Below the pieces are notes generated by a model, which was given only the letters and a program-made list of their open reading frames with translations, was not told the origin of the DNA and made no database searches. Of a stretch of DNA of 64,000 bases, positions 29,421 to 38,173 are shown in pieces. Each line of letters begins with the position of its first letter. Positions within the stretch are counted from its first letter, which is position 1. The position numbers and the translations under genes are program-made. This DNA comes from CAYUVA01 sp964448115 [NCBI: uncultured bacterium]. GTDB taxonomy: Bacteria; CAYUVA01. The DNA lies in contig CAYUVA010000001.1 of assembly GCA_964448115.1 (NCBI GenBank), positions 7,966 to 71,965 of the forward strand, given 5' to 3'.

Positions 29421-29778
29421 CTACTCGCCGGGGACATAGGTGTAGGCTCCTTGACTTATTACCACGCTTCCTGGGCGAATAAAAGAAGGGTACGCCTGGC
29501 AACCTGGGGTCTATCAGCCACCATTTGCTTACGCTAGCCATGGCGGCGAGAGGGGGATAATCTTCGATAAGCTGGAGCATGGTATCGAGATCTACTTGGA
29601 TGGTCATCCTTGGGGAATCAGGTTCACCTGCATTGATGCGGAAAACCTGGTGTATATCTTTCCGCATGCGGCTATTCCTGGCACCTTGCAGCCTGGCAAT
29701 ATTCTTCTCGAACCGGTAGCGATCACCTCCTTGGGCGATGAAGGTCCGTGCTGGCTCTACTTGGTTTCGCGGCAATAG
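29421..29778 (+). pseudogene. Coding-like remnant between gspE and the cinA-like gene
   Basis: A forward frame open from about 29457 to the stop at 29776-29778 encodes protein-like sequence (GIEIYLDGHPWGIRF, NILLEPVAITSLGDEGP) but has no credible start; TAG and TGA codons lie just upstream in the same frame. On the opposite strand another long frame covers the same bases, and after one frame change it would end in PGSVVISQGAYTYVPGE. Strand choice is ambiguous because of palindromic codons. Most likely a decayed gene; I recognise no family. Confidence 0.3.
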
Positions 29779-29837
29779 ATTGTGCCTGTTTAACATCGGA
29801 TTGACAAAGGATTTCCAGTCGATTATCTCAATGTGAT

Positions 29838-30638
29838 ATGAATACTGAGGGTAAAAAGGTAGAGATACTCAATATCGGCAATGAGCTGCTTCGTGGCAAT
29901 ACGGCAAATACCAACGGTTGCTGGCTAGCAAAGCAGCTTTTCATGCGCGGGATACTACCGCGAAGGATTCTGGTGCTCCCCGATGATCAAAGGGTTCTGG
30001 CTACCGAGATTCGCAGCGCCGTCTCTCGCGATGTGGAATTGCTAGTAATAAGCGGCGGTCTTGGTCCAACCGATGATGATATAACACTTCGTAGCCTGTC
30101 TGTCGCCATCCGTCAGCCGTTGATCCTGAACATGGAGGCTCATGATCAAGTAGCGGCAGCCTACAAGCGCTTCTATGAACAAAAGGCGGTCGATTCGCCG
30201 GATATGACCACAAACCGTGCCAAGATGGCATATCTGCCCCAGGGGGCTATTGTGATACCGAACAGCGTCGGCAGCGCACCGGGCGTTCTGCTCAAGCATG
30301 AACAGATGTGGATACTGGTTTGCCCTGGCGTGCCACAGGAGATGAAGTCGGTGTTCAGCGAGGGCTTAAAGCAGGTTCCAGATGATTTCTTTCCAGGGAC
30401 TTGCTTCATTGAGACCACGATAAAATCGGGCTGCAAGGATGAATCGATCCTCGCCGATGCCATAAAGAGAACATTAAGAAAATACCCTGATATAACCATC
30501 AAGTCTCTTCCTGCCGGGTTCGCCCCCCAGGCTGACCTTGAGGTCTATGTCAGCCTGTTCGCAGCCAGTGAAGGTGCTGCCCAAAGTAGGCTGCACGAGG
30601 TTATTGAAACGCTACGAGTTTATATAAAAGAGCTATGA
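29838..30638 (+). CDS. CinA-like / MoaB-MogA-fold nucleotide-binding protein
   Basis: The protein matches the N-terminal (COG1058) domain of CinA, a molybdopterin-binding-like fold that in full-length CinA carries ADP-ribose pyrophosphatase activity. Characteristic segments are EILNIGNELLRGNTANTN near the start and VISGGLGPTDDDITLRSLS near residue 75, followed by GSAPGVLL and VCPGVPQEM. It is 266 residues long and lacks the C-terminal PncC (NMN deamidase) domain. Its stop overlaps the next start by 4 bp, placing it in an operon with the two SurA-like chaperones; the functional link is not obvious. Confidence 0.82.
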   Translation: MNTEGKKVEILNIGNELLRGNTANTNGCWLAKQLFMRGILPRRILVLPDDQRVLATEIRSAVSRDVELLVISGGLGPTDDDITLRSLSVAIRQPLILNMEAHDQVAAAYKRFYEQKAVDSPDMTTNRAKMAYLPQGAIVIPNSVGSAPGVLLKHEQMWILVCPGVPQEMKSVFSEGLKQVPDDFFPGTCFIETTIKSGCKDESILADAIKRTLRKYPDITIKSLPAGFAPQADLEVYVSLFAASEGAAQSRLHEVIETLRVYIKEL

Positions 30639-31615
30639 TGATGGCTGAGTCGTCATCAAATCCAGGTGGAGCTTCAGACTATACTCCATTGAGCCTGACC
30701 AAGATACTCTTGGCATTATTTCTAGTTATAAATCTGGGACTATGGCTCGCTTACTTCTGGCGCAGCGAGCAGACCAGTAAAGTCATTGCCCTGGTGAACG
30801 GCGAGCCGATAATTATGGATCAGCTCATACAAAGAATGAGCCAGGCACCTGAGCCTTCCGTTATAGACGATGCGGAGATAATAAATAAGAATCCTGTCTT
30901 GGCAAAATTATACCTCGATAGGCTGATCGATGAAACCCTGATATTACAGGCTGCTGGGGATCTTAACATCACGGTAAGCGATGATGAGCTGGCACGATTT
31001 TTAGTATCTTTGGAGTCTCAAGGCGTTGAGCAACTCCATGATAAGCTGGCTGATGATCCTGAAATCATCGATAAAACCAGGCGAAATCTACTACTCTTAA
31101 AGACAAGGATGGCTTTGAGCAGAAACCTAGGCAAGATCGGCGACGATGAGCTTAGGAATTACTATCGGCAGCACACCGAAGAGTTCACCGAGCCTGCGAT
31201 GGTCGATATCAGCATGATCTTCAGCAGGGACTACCAACAGATACGCGAGGCACTCGATAAGCTTTGTGGCGGAGCAGATTTCGAGTACACTGCTCAGGCC
31301 TGCGAGGAACTAAGCGAATTGACACACTGGAACCACCTCGGATGGCTGGCAAAGGACGAGGTTACTGCCGGACCGGGTATCGACCTATTCGAGCTTCAGC
31401 CAGGAGATGTAAGCAAGATAGTCTTCTCTGAGTTCGGATATCACCTGTTTTACATAAACGACCTCAAGCCGCAGACTGTAAAGCCTTTCGAGCAGGTGCG
31501 AAACCAGGTCTATTACCTTGTATCGCAGCAAAAAAGCGATATAATGCTCAAACAGTGGCTCAAGAAAAAAAGAGCCAAATCGAAAATAAGCCTATACCTG
31601 GATGATGCACTATGA
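30635..31615 (+). CDS. SurA-like peptidyl-prolyl isomerase, membrane-anchored
   Basis: A single hydrophobic helix (KILLALFLVINLGLWLAYFW, about residues 24-43) anchors a periplasmic SurA-N-like helical domain and a parvulin (PpiC) domain. The latter is shown by EPAMVDISMIFSRDYQQIREAL and by LFELQPGDVSKIVFSEFGYHLFYINDLKP. Three consecutive ATG codons allow starts at 30635, 30638 or 30641. The protein probably chaperones outer-membrane or secreted proteins. It overlaps both the CinA-like gene and the next SurA-like gene by 4 bp. Confidence 0.82.
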   Translation: MMMAESSSNPGGASDYTPLSLTKILLALFLVINLGLWLAYFWRSEQTSKVIALVNGEPIIMDQLIQRMSQAPEPSVIDDAEIINKNPVLAKLYLDRLIDETLILQAAGDLNITVSDDELARFLVSLESQGVEQLHDKLADDPEIIDKTRRNLLLLKTRMALSRNLGKIGDDELRNYYRQHTEEFTEPAMVDISMIFSRDYQQIREALDKLCGGADFEYTAQACEELSELTHWNHLGWLAKDEVTAGPGIDLFELQPGDVSKIVFSEFGYHLFYINDLKPQTVKPFEQVRNQVYYLVSQQKSDIMLKQWLKKKRAKSKISLYLDDAL

Positions 31616-32592
31616 AAAGAGATAGTAAGCTAGATGCGGCACCGATACTGATTATGCTTGTATTTCTAGCCTCTAGTGCCTATGGCATATTGATCGAAGC
31701 CATAGTCGCAATAGTCGGAGATGAGATAATAACCCTGAGCGAGTTCAATGAAAGACTTATGATGAAAACCGCGCAGCTACCGAAGGATATCGAGAGCGGC
31801 AAGTACCTTGATGAGATAAAGAAGATAAAAAAGGAGCTGCTCCAAGAGCTAATCGCTGAAAAACTGATCCTTCAAGAGGCAAAGAAAAGCTATATCGAGG
31901 TGGATGAAAACTATGTCAAAAACACCATCGAACGGCTCATGAAGGAAAACGATATCACATCCATGGAGCAGTTCGAGCAGGCGCTCTTAACCGAGGGATT
32001 CACCCTGGATGAATACAAGAAATTTCTTAATAACCAATATAAGATGTACCGGCTCAGGCAACAATATGTCGAGTCAAAGATCACCATCCTGGATAGTCAG
32101 ATAGAAAAATACTACCAGGAGCATATCGATGATTATTACCAGCCTAAACAAGCTCACCTTAGACAGATACTGCTGATAATCGATCCTGATGAGCCGCAAA
32201 AGGCCAAAAAGCTAGCAGACCAATTATATAGTAAGCTAATCGAGGGAGAGGACTTCGTGCAGTTGGCTAAGGAATACTCCCAGGGACCAAATCCAAAAGA
32301 TGGCGGAGATATCGGCTTCGTAAAGCTGGATGATATACACGCGGACTATAAAGATGCGATCCTGAAAGCACAATCAAGGGGTTTTACCCCCCCAATCGAG
32401 GTTGGCAAGGCGATCAGCATATTCCAGGTGCTTGAGAGCAAGGGTGGGGATGCAAAACCGCTCGCACAGGTCAAGGACAAAATAGAAAATAAGCTCTATA
32501 ACATGCGTGCTAGAGAGCTTTTCGACCAGTGGATTGAAGAGCTAAAGGGGAAATATTACCTGGAGATCAAATATGATGTTCTTAACATTTAA
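31612..32592 (+). CDS. SurA-like periplasmic chaperone / PpiC-type isomerase
   Basis: The signal peptide PILIMLVFLASSAYG is followed by AIVAIVGDEIITLSEFNERL, the typical opening of SurA. A helical chaperone domain (about 30-170) and one parvulin domain follow (QAHLRQILLIIDPDEPQKAKKL; FVQLAKEYSQGPNPKDGGDIGF; PIEVGKAISIFQVLE). It has one PpiC domain where E. coli SurA has two. It is the last gene of this operon and probably assists folding of secretins and other beta-barrel proteins. A tandem diverged partner lies directly upstream. Confidence 0.88.
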   Translation: MKRDSKLDAAPILIMLVFLASSAYGILIEAIVAIVGDEIITLSEFNERLMMKTAQLPKDIESGKYLDEIKKIKKELLQELIAEKLILQEAKKSYIEVDENYVKNTIERLMKENDITSMEQFEQALLTEGFTLDEYKKFLNNQYKMYRLRQQYVESKITILDSQIEKYYQEHIDDYYQPKQAHLRQILLIIDPDEPQKAKKLADQLYSKLIEGEDFVQLAKEYSQGPNPKDGGDIGFVKLDDIHADYKDAILKAQSRGFTPPIEVGKAISIFQVLESKGGDAKPLAQVKDKIENKLYNMRARELFDQWIEELKGKYYLEIKYDVLNI

Positions 32593-33161
32593 TCTCGATC
32601 TCATTCAGCGAGTAGAACCTTTATAAAATCCTGTCATTTCATTGCTCTTAAAAGTTTCAATAGCGTTTAAGATAGCAGTGTCTAAATTAAAGCACTATCG
32701 GGAAACTGAAAAGAAATCTATTTTGAAATAATCAAGCAAGGTCATAGTATCATTTTTTTGGGGTAATAAAAAATAAGGCTATTATAGCGATGTATGTTAT
32801 CAATGTTTTTCAGTGGTCCCGAGTTGGTCGGGATTGCGGTTGCCCTAAATAAAGGGTGGGGGAAAGCCCTATCCCTACATTATGATGACTTTTAACACCA
32901 TTTGCTATAAGAAAATAATTCTTTTTAGGTTGATATTTTTTAAAGGAATATTTGTAGGTTCAAATAGCATCCTTAAACCATAAATATTATCTTCTGGATA
33001 GAAATCTCCATGATTGCCGTCATCCTTCAGGTAATAAGATATTCTAATTGATATGTCATAAATAGCGACATCCACAAAGTGTCATAAACCGCTCCACAGA
33101 AATCTCCCTTAGCGCACTTTGAACTGCCTCCATTAGATCTTCTAATCGAAACTGAGGCAAT
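32593..33161. other. 569-bp gene-free stretch between the chaperone operon and the RiPP-like cluster
   Basis: Mostly AT-rich. A short hairpin TCCCGA/TCGGGA lies near 32817-32833, and CCCTA-rich and GGGTGGGGG stretches follow. No open frame with a plausible start and ribosome binding site is visible. It separates two converging transcripts, so terminators are expected here, but none is clear. Confidence 0.45.
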
Positions 33162-34427
33162 TTATTCACTGCTAAAACCAAATAAGCGCTCTGCATTATC
33201 ATGTAAAACAAGACTTAACTGTTCTGATAAAAGGCCACATGCTCTCACAAACGCAAGTTCACGTGCAATAACTCTGTCTCTGTATCCTTTCACCAAGCCA
33301 AAAGGGTGGTCAGATCCAAATAATACACGCTCCGGTCCAACAATCCCCACGAGCTTCCTAATGACGGTAGCATCCCATACTGTACTTGTATTAAAGTACA
33401 CCTCGCCAAAGTTATAGAGCCCATGCGCAACTTCTATTACCCCTTTTCCAGAGAAGGGAATGTTCCTTCCGCTGTGACAAAGAAGGATTTTTAGATTTGG
33501 AATCTTCCCTAGGGTGTATTTAATACGGTCCACCTTGTCCTGCATATGGGGATGTAACATTAGCGGTACACCCTTCTCAGCAATCTTCTTATACTGCTTC
33601 AGGTAAGTGTCTCTATAGCAACGCATTAGATAGGAGTTCTCTTTGAATCCGCATGCACCTTTTTTTAACCAATAATCAATGTCAGCAGAAATAAGTGGAA
33701 GGAAGCGAAAGCGGTCTGGATATTTTTGATAGGCTTCATAAATGTAATTAGTCACCTTATTAGGATCAACTTGGTTTGAGGGAAAGGGTAGGATCACAGA
33801 CTTGCTAATTCCCGCTGAGTCCATAACATTTAATAACCTACTCGTGGTGTTAGAGAATTCAAATTGGGTAGATATTCCTGAATTTGTATTTTGAAAATTT
33901 GGTGGAAAGAGTTCTTTGGGACATAAATTAACATGACAGTCGATAATTTTATGTTTATTAATAGGTGTCACCTCGGCTCTCCAATACTTTATTTTTCCTT
34001 TTGGTGTTGAATTAACCATCTTCATTCCCATCTTGAGATTGAGCTGAGCCACACTCTCATTTTCACTGAGACTTTTTGCTTCGAGACCGCGGCACTTGGT
34101 TTCAGTGAGTAGATGAAGAAACAGAAGAACACCTACGCCCTTACCTCTGTATGTTGAATTGACAATTACTTCTTCTATGAAATAGCTACCGTTCTTCTGA
34201 TCCTTCTTGTGTAAAGTACCAACAATTTTTCCCTCCAACTCCGCAACTACAACGTGTCCTTGAGGCGATCCGCAATCAGCTTTAAGTCGTCGCAACTTAT
34301 CTCCTCTCCCAAGGGCAAGTAATTTATATCCATCTTGGTCTAATTGAGCCAATTCAACAATCAAATTGGCTTCATCAGCTCTAGAGAAGCGAGTCTCTAC
34401 AGCTAGGTTTTTTTTCAGGGAATTCAT
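33162..34427 (-). CDS. GNAT acetyltransferase fused to a metal-dependent amidohydrolase
   Basis: Residues about 8-150 are a GNAT N-acetyltransferase: FIEEVIVNSTYRGKGVGVLL contains the acetyl-CoA loop R/Q-x-x-G-x-G/A, followed by LNLKMGMKMVN. Residues about 165-421 are an amidohydrolase_2 (ACMSD-like) TIM barrel with IIDCHVN (metal-binding DxH), PLMLHPHMQD, ILLCHSGRN and LFGSDHPFG (final metal Asp). I start at the ATG at 34427, which has GAGGAA at good spacing; the TTG at 34448 does not. It lies 139 bp downstream of the B12-type radical SAM gene on the same strand and shares the more AT-rich codon use of the cluster, so it is probably its last member. A role in trimming or acylating the peptide product is speculative. 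Confidence 0.8.
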   Translation of the reverse strand: MNSLKKNLAVETRFSRADEANLIVELAQLDQDGYKLLALGRGDKLRRLKADCGSPQGHVVVAELEGKIVGTLHKKDQKNGSYFIEEVIVNSTYRGKGVGVLLFLHLLTETKCRGLEAKSLSENESVAQLNLKMGMKMVNSTPKGKIKYWRAEVTPINKHKIIDCHVNLCPKELFPPNFQNTNSGISTQFEFSNTTSRLLNVMDSAGISKSVILPFPSNQVDPNKVTNYIYEAYQKYPDRFRFLPLISADIDYWLKKGACGFKENSYLMRCYRDTYLKQYKKIAEKGVPLMLHPHMQDKVDRIKYTLGKIPNLKILLCHSGRNIPFSGKGVIEVAHGLYNFGEVYFNTSTVWDATVIRKLVGIVGPERVLFGSDHPFGLVKGYRDRVIARELAFVRACGLLSEQLSLVLHDNAERLFGFSSE

Positions 34428-34566
34428 TTTCGCTTCCTCTAATCTCAAAATGTTTTTTCGTCATATTACCTATTAATTTAATTATTAGTGTCTTCTTGTC
34501 AAGTTTTTTTCCAGAGATCATTTTGAGTTAGACAAACAAGACCTTTAATGCTTTAGTTAGCTATAG

Positions 34567-35910
34567 TTATAAAAAACTCAAAGAGTATGGAGCTCCAAAA
34601 CGCCGTATCTTTTTTTCAAGTCTCATCTTATGTTCATGACGGTCATGGAAACGCAGCGTCGCCTCGTGGCAAAACTTTATGATGTCATCCCCACGCACAG
34701 GAGAAAGCCCCCGTTCGTAGGAAGCAAGCACATTGAACTCATTTGCACCGATCAGTCCCCTATTGTGTGCCATTTGCCAAAGCTGTGAACCATGTGTGTA
34801 ACCAAGTACCTTGAGTTTCACGGTATCAAGAGGGAGAGAAAGGATAAAATCTAGAGTTCGATTCATGTCTTCAAGTGTCTCCTCTGGAGCACCAAAGATG
34901 AAGTTACCCACGGTGAAAATACCCACACTGTTACATGTTTCTATTGCACGAACTATTGTATCTACATTCAAGGGCTTGCAATAGAAACGAAGCACTGATG
35001 CGTTGCTAGATTCTAGACCGAAGCTAATAGCTCTCACGCCCGCTTTCCTCATTAGTAAGTACAACTCCTTATCGTGCTCGTTTGCCCAACCACTGAGTGT
35101 GATTTCAAGGCGTAGTTTCATTCTAAGAATACGTTCCATAATCTCCTGAACCCGACGCCGATCAAACAGGAAATTATCATCAATGATCGCTACTGTCCGG
35201 TAGTTCTGCTGCTGCAAGTAGGACAGTTCATCAACAACTGACTCAACATCTCGGGTACGGTAAAGGTGTCCTGATATGCTAGGCCTAGCACAAAAGGTGC
35301 AGCGACCTGCACATCCCCTAGCGGTAAGTAATGTGGTGCAAAACTTGAGGAGTAGTTTGCGAGAAGGGCTAGAACTCTTAAGTAACCTCCGTGCCGGGTA
35401 TGGAAAATCATCCAAATTTTTGGGCAACAGGTCTTCTGTAGTTGCAGTAATGGTTCCACTGGAAGGAACTACAATGCCGGGTACTGTAGGAAACTCCCCA
35501 TTTAAAAGTTGCTCCAGCAGTTCAGAAATACGATTTTCGCCTTCGCCTACCATACCATAATCCGCGAATTGTGGAATTGCTTGTCTCAGAGTTATGTCTG
35601 GTCCTCCTACTAGTATAATCGCGTCGGATTTCTGCTGTCTAATCCGTGAAACCACAGTCTGACCTGCTTGCCTCGAGTATCCGGCTATGCTAACGCAAAA
35701 AATCCAGTTTCTATCTATAAATGAATTCCATACACTTTTCTGATTGAGATCTTCCTCAGTATCAAGAAAACATATTTGTGGAATCCATCCATGCTGGTGG
35801 AGACAAGAGCAGAGGTACAGAACACCAATAGGGATACCGAAACGCTTCGACTTATCGATGTCGGGCCAAGGAATGATAAAACCTACTTGTCGCTCACGGA
35901 CTTTATTCAC
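34567..35910 (-). CDS. B12-type radical SAM enzyme of the RiPP-like cluster
   Basis: The 447-residue protein has an N-terminal Rossmann-like domain of the cobalamin-binding type (FGIPIGVLYLCSCLHQHGW, ILVGGPDITLRQAIPQFADY, VGEGENRISELLEQL) and a radical SAM barrel with the cluster-binding C200-x3-C204-x2-C207 (ARGCAGRCTFC). The canonical DxHxxG cobalamin ligand motif is absent, so cobalamin may bind base-off without His or not at all. Members of this class methylate unactivated carbon or phosphorus or build C-C and C-S links. It starts 16 bp after the flavoprotein gene and probably acts on the same peptide product; its substrate is unknown. Confidence 0.82.
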   Translation of the reverse strand: MNKVRERQVGFIIPWPDIDKSKRFGIPIGVLYLCSCLHQHGWIPQICFLDTEEDLNQKSVWNSFIDRNWIFCVSIAGYSRQAGQTVVSRIRQQKSDAIILVGGPDITLRQAIPQFADYGMVGEGENRISELLEQLLNGEFPTVPGIVVPSSGTITATTEDLLPKNLDDFPYPARRLLKSSSPSRKLLLKFCTTLLTARGCAGRCTFCARPSISGHLYRTRDVESVVDELSYLQQQNYRTVAIIDDNFLFDRRRVQEIMERILRMKLRLEITLSGWANEHDKELYLLMRKAGVRAISFGLESSNASVLRFYCKPLNVDTIVRAIETCNSVGIFTVGNFIFGAPEETLEDMNRTLDFILSLPLDTVKLKVLGYTHGSQLWQMAHNRGLIGANEFNVLASYERGLSPVRGDDIIKFCHEATLRFHDRHEHKMRLEKKIRRFGAPYSLSFL

Positions 35911-35926
35911 TTCTAGTAGCTCTGAA

Positions 35927-37624
35927 TCAATCTGTTGGGTTCACTGAATTGTCTAAGTTGCAAAATTTACTTTTAGTCGTTGAATCCTGTAGCATCTTTA
36001 TCTGTTCTTCAATGTTCATTGCTTTTGTAAAACTACCTACTGTATACATCCGTTCCAGATAAATTTGATTGTCTCTGTCTCGAAAGGAGATATGCTGAGT
36101 GAATGTCTTTGCTGAGCATTCCAAGTGTTCAGCCCGAATATGACAGCCTCGCGTCTCCTCTCTCGCTAACGCTGCCGCAATCGCCATCGACAAAACGACT
36201 GCTTGGTTGCGAAGTGCAGGATTTGATATACCAAGAAGTGTCTGGGTTGCTAACTCTGCTCTTCGTAAAGACTGAGCTGTGCGTATCAACCCAAGTGAGT
36301 CATTTATTGAAGCATGTATAATCTCGTGGAAAGCCGTGACCTGCTTCAAAGAAAGCGAAGTCACTGTTTCAACAGAGTACAGCTGCCTTGAGACTAAGGA
36401 GTCTGGAATGCGTACCCCAGCATGGCTAAACTCTAAGCCCATCACATCCGAATGGCATTGAGAACATGCAGAGTAAACACGGCCAGCTCCCCATAGTCCA
36501 GACCGGCATTCTCCAATAGCATACAAACCAGGAACTGTTGTTGCCATGTTTCTGTTCACAACCACTCCTCCCATGGTAAAATGGGCAGCGAATTCAACAG
36601 GAATGCCGGGCGATCTACGGAGAAGCTCAAACAAAGGAAGAAGAAGATCACGACGATTCCATTTCTTGTTAGGTAATCGTCCCAGCATGTTACTTATACC
36701 TTTTCTGATTGTATCAGCCTCCAAGATGGCACGACGATTGGGAACGATTTTATAGTACCCATCAGGCTTGTTTAATCTATCAAAAGCTAGTGCCAGCGAG
36801 ATAACCTCCTTTGGTGCTCGCTCTTTATGGTGTATTCCGAGCTCAGTCAGTGGCGACGAATCATCTTGTCGACGGAGTTCACCCACTCCGAACACCGTAA
36901 CGAGAAAGTGAAGATTCAATCTCCACTTCGTTGTCTTTTGTGAAACAGGTAAGAAAGGAACATACTGAATAAATTCCATGTCTGCGATTTGTGCACCTAA
37001 ACGAGCTGCCGCTCCTATACCTTCCCCACGCGCGAAAGGACTCGCTGTGCTTTTCGAGAAAATACCAGCCCATCCTCCAGTCGCCAGGACAGTATAGGTT
37101 GCTACTATAGTAATAAGCGACCGACCAAGTCCCTTAAAAATTGCACCGCCACATAATTCTAGACCGCCTAGTAATTCAAGCAAACAAATATTAGATAAAA
37201 CAGTAATATAGCGATGCTTTACAACCTCTACAGCGAGTCGCTGACACCACTCCCATCCAAAAAGGAAACCAGCACGACGAAATTCACTTCCATGCTCGTA
37301 ACTCACTCTTCGAAACTGCAGGCCATACTTTGAGAGTTCGGATTCGACTTCACCACACCGACAGCAGTAGTCCCAAATGTGTTCGTCTCTATTAACCAGG
37401 AATCCCTCACAAGCAATGTCTGCTCTAAGGTGAGTGATAGTATCACCAGCATCCACATCGATCACGGTGAAATCAGCTCCCGCGATCCATGATGCTGAGC
37501 TTTCCGCAAGGCGACCCTTATGTGTTAAAATCGTTCTAAGTCCAATATTAGCTGCCTTCAGAGCAGCAAGCATTCCTGCAGCACCAGCTCCTACTATCAG
37601 AACATCCGTGTCAAAACGATTCAC
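35927..37624 (-). CDS. FAD-dependent oxidoreductase (fumarate reductase / aspartate oxidase type) of the RiPP-like cluster
   Basis: The N-terminal dinucleotide-binding motif VLIVGAGAAGMLAALKAA (G12-x-G14-x2-G17) and the late motif HFTMGGVVVNRNMATTVPGLYAIGEC place this in the FAD_binding_2 family with succinate dehydrogenase/fumarate reductase and L-aspartate oxidase. The C-terminal helical domain is also present. It is unusually rich in Cys (DYCCRCGEVE, CSQCHSD). The start is a GTG whose GTGA overlaps the methyltransferase stop, so it is translationally coupled. No NAD biosynthesis genes are nearby, which argues against NadB. In this context it may oxidise the modified peptide, as flavoenzymes do in other peptide-derived cofactor pathways; this is inference. 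Confidence 0.8.
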   Translation of the reverse strand: MNRFDTDVLIVGAGAAGMLAALKAANIGLRTILTHKGRLAESSASWIAGADFTVIDVDAGDTITHLRADIACEGFLVNRDEHIWDYCCRCGEVESELSKYGLQFRRVSYEHGSEFRRAGFLFGWEWCQRLAVEVVKHRYITVLSNICLLELLGGLELCGGAIFKGLGRSLITIVATYTVLATGGWAGIFSKSTASPFARGEGIGAAARLGAQIADMEFIQYVPFLPVSQKTTKWRLNLHFLVTVFGVGELRRQDDSSPLTELGIHHKERAPKEVISLALAFDRLNKPDGYYKIVPNRRAILEADTIRKGISNMLGRLPNKKWNRRDLLLPLFELLRRSPGIPVEFAAHFTMGGVVVNRNMATTVPGLYAIGECRSGLWGAGRVYSACSQCHSDVMGLEFSHAGVRIPDSLVSRQLYSVETVTSLSLKQVTAFHEIIHASINDSLGLIRTAQSLRRAELATQTLLGISNPALRNQAVVLSMAIAAALAREETRGCHIRAEHLECSAKTFTQHISFRDRDNQIYLERMYTVGSFTKAMNIEEQIKMLQDSTTKSKFCNLDNSVNPTD

Positions 37625-38169
37625 TGAAGTGCTTTCCTCCTCGCAGCAACTACAATTCCAAAGTGACGATGAGGTTGCCTATGCGATGAATCGATACCTG
37701 ACCAAGAATGCGATAATATGATGGAGCACCTGTCCGGGGGGAAAATATCCTTTGGCTTGATGAGTGGTTGTCTGTCCAAAAATCCACCCCAAATAAAAAA
37801 ACCGCCGACCATAAGGTTATGCCAACACATTCCAGCAACTTTTAGTTGCTCGGTGATTGACAAATGCTGGAATACATATAGGCAGACAATCATATCGTAA
37901 GGTCCTCCTCTGTAACAGCTACTATCTACCACATTTGCTAAATTTGCTTCGAGTCCAAGTTGACAACACAGTTTTACTGATGTCTCGTTGAGATCCACGC
38001 AATAAACCTTCCAGCCTAGTCCTTGAAGGTAGGTGGCATTGCTTCCATTACCCGCACCTAGATCTAGACAGCGACCGGGTTTGATAACCTTTGCTAATCT
38101 TTTTAAAAAGGGATTTACCTTATGGTTTAAGTAATATCCATCTAATGTGTATGAATTCAGCTCTCTCAT
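37621..38169 (-). CDS. Class I SAM-dependent methyltransferase of the RiPP-like cluster
   Basis: The SAM-binding motif CLDLGAGNGSNATYLQGLGW and the following acidic strand end VYCVDLNE are clear, and YDMIVCLYVFQHLS is motif IV. With the start at ATG 38169 the protein has 182 residues, and the gene begins 4 bp after the creatininase stop; longer frames run into the creatininase gene. It resembles TehB/UbiE-like small-molecule methyltransferases. Its stop overlaps the flavoprotein GTG. It probably methylates the peptide-derived product or an intermediate. Confidence 0.8.
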   Translation of the reverse strand: MRELNSYTLDGYYLNHKVNPFLKRLAKVIKPGRCLDLGAGNGSNATYLQGLGWKVYCVDLNETSVKLCCQLGLEANLANVVDSSCYRGGPYDMIVCLYVFQHLSITEQLKVAGMCWHNLMVGGFFIWGGFLDRQPLIKPKDIFPPDRCSIILSHSWSGIDSSHRQPHRHFGIVVAARRKALQ

Positions 38170-38173
38170 TGCT

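Noticed and set aside
35927-37624. L-aspartate oxidase (NadB)
   Set aside because: The FAD motifs fit the superfamily, but nadA and nadC are absent and the gene is coupled to RiPP-type genes.
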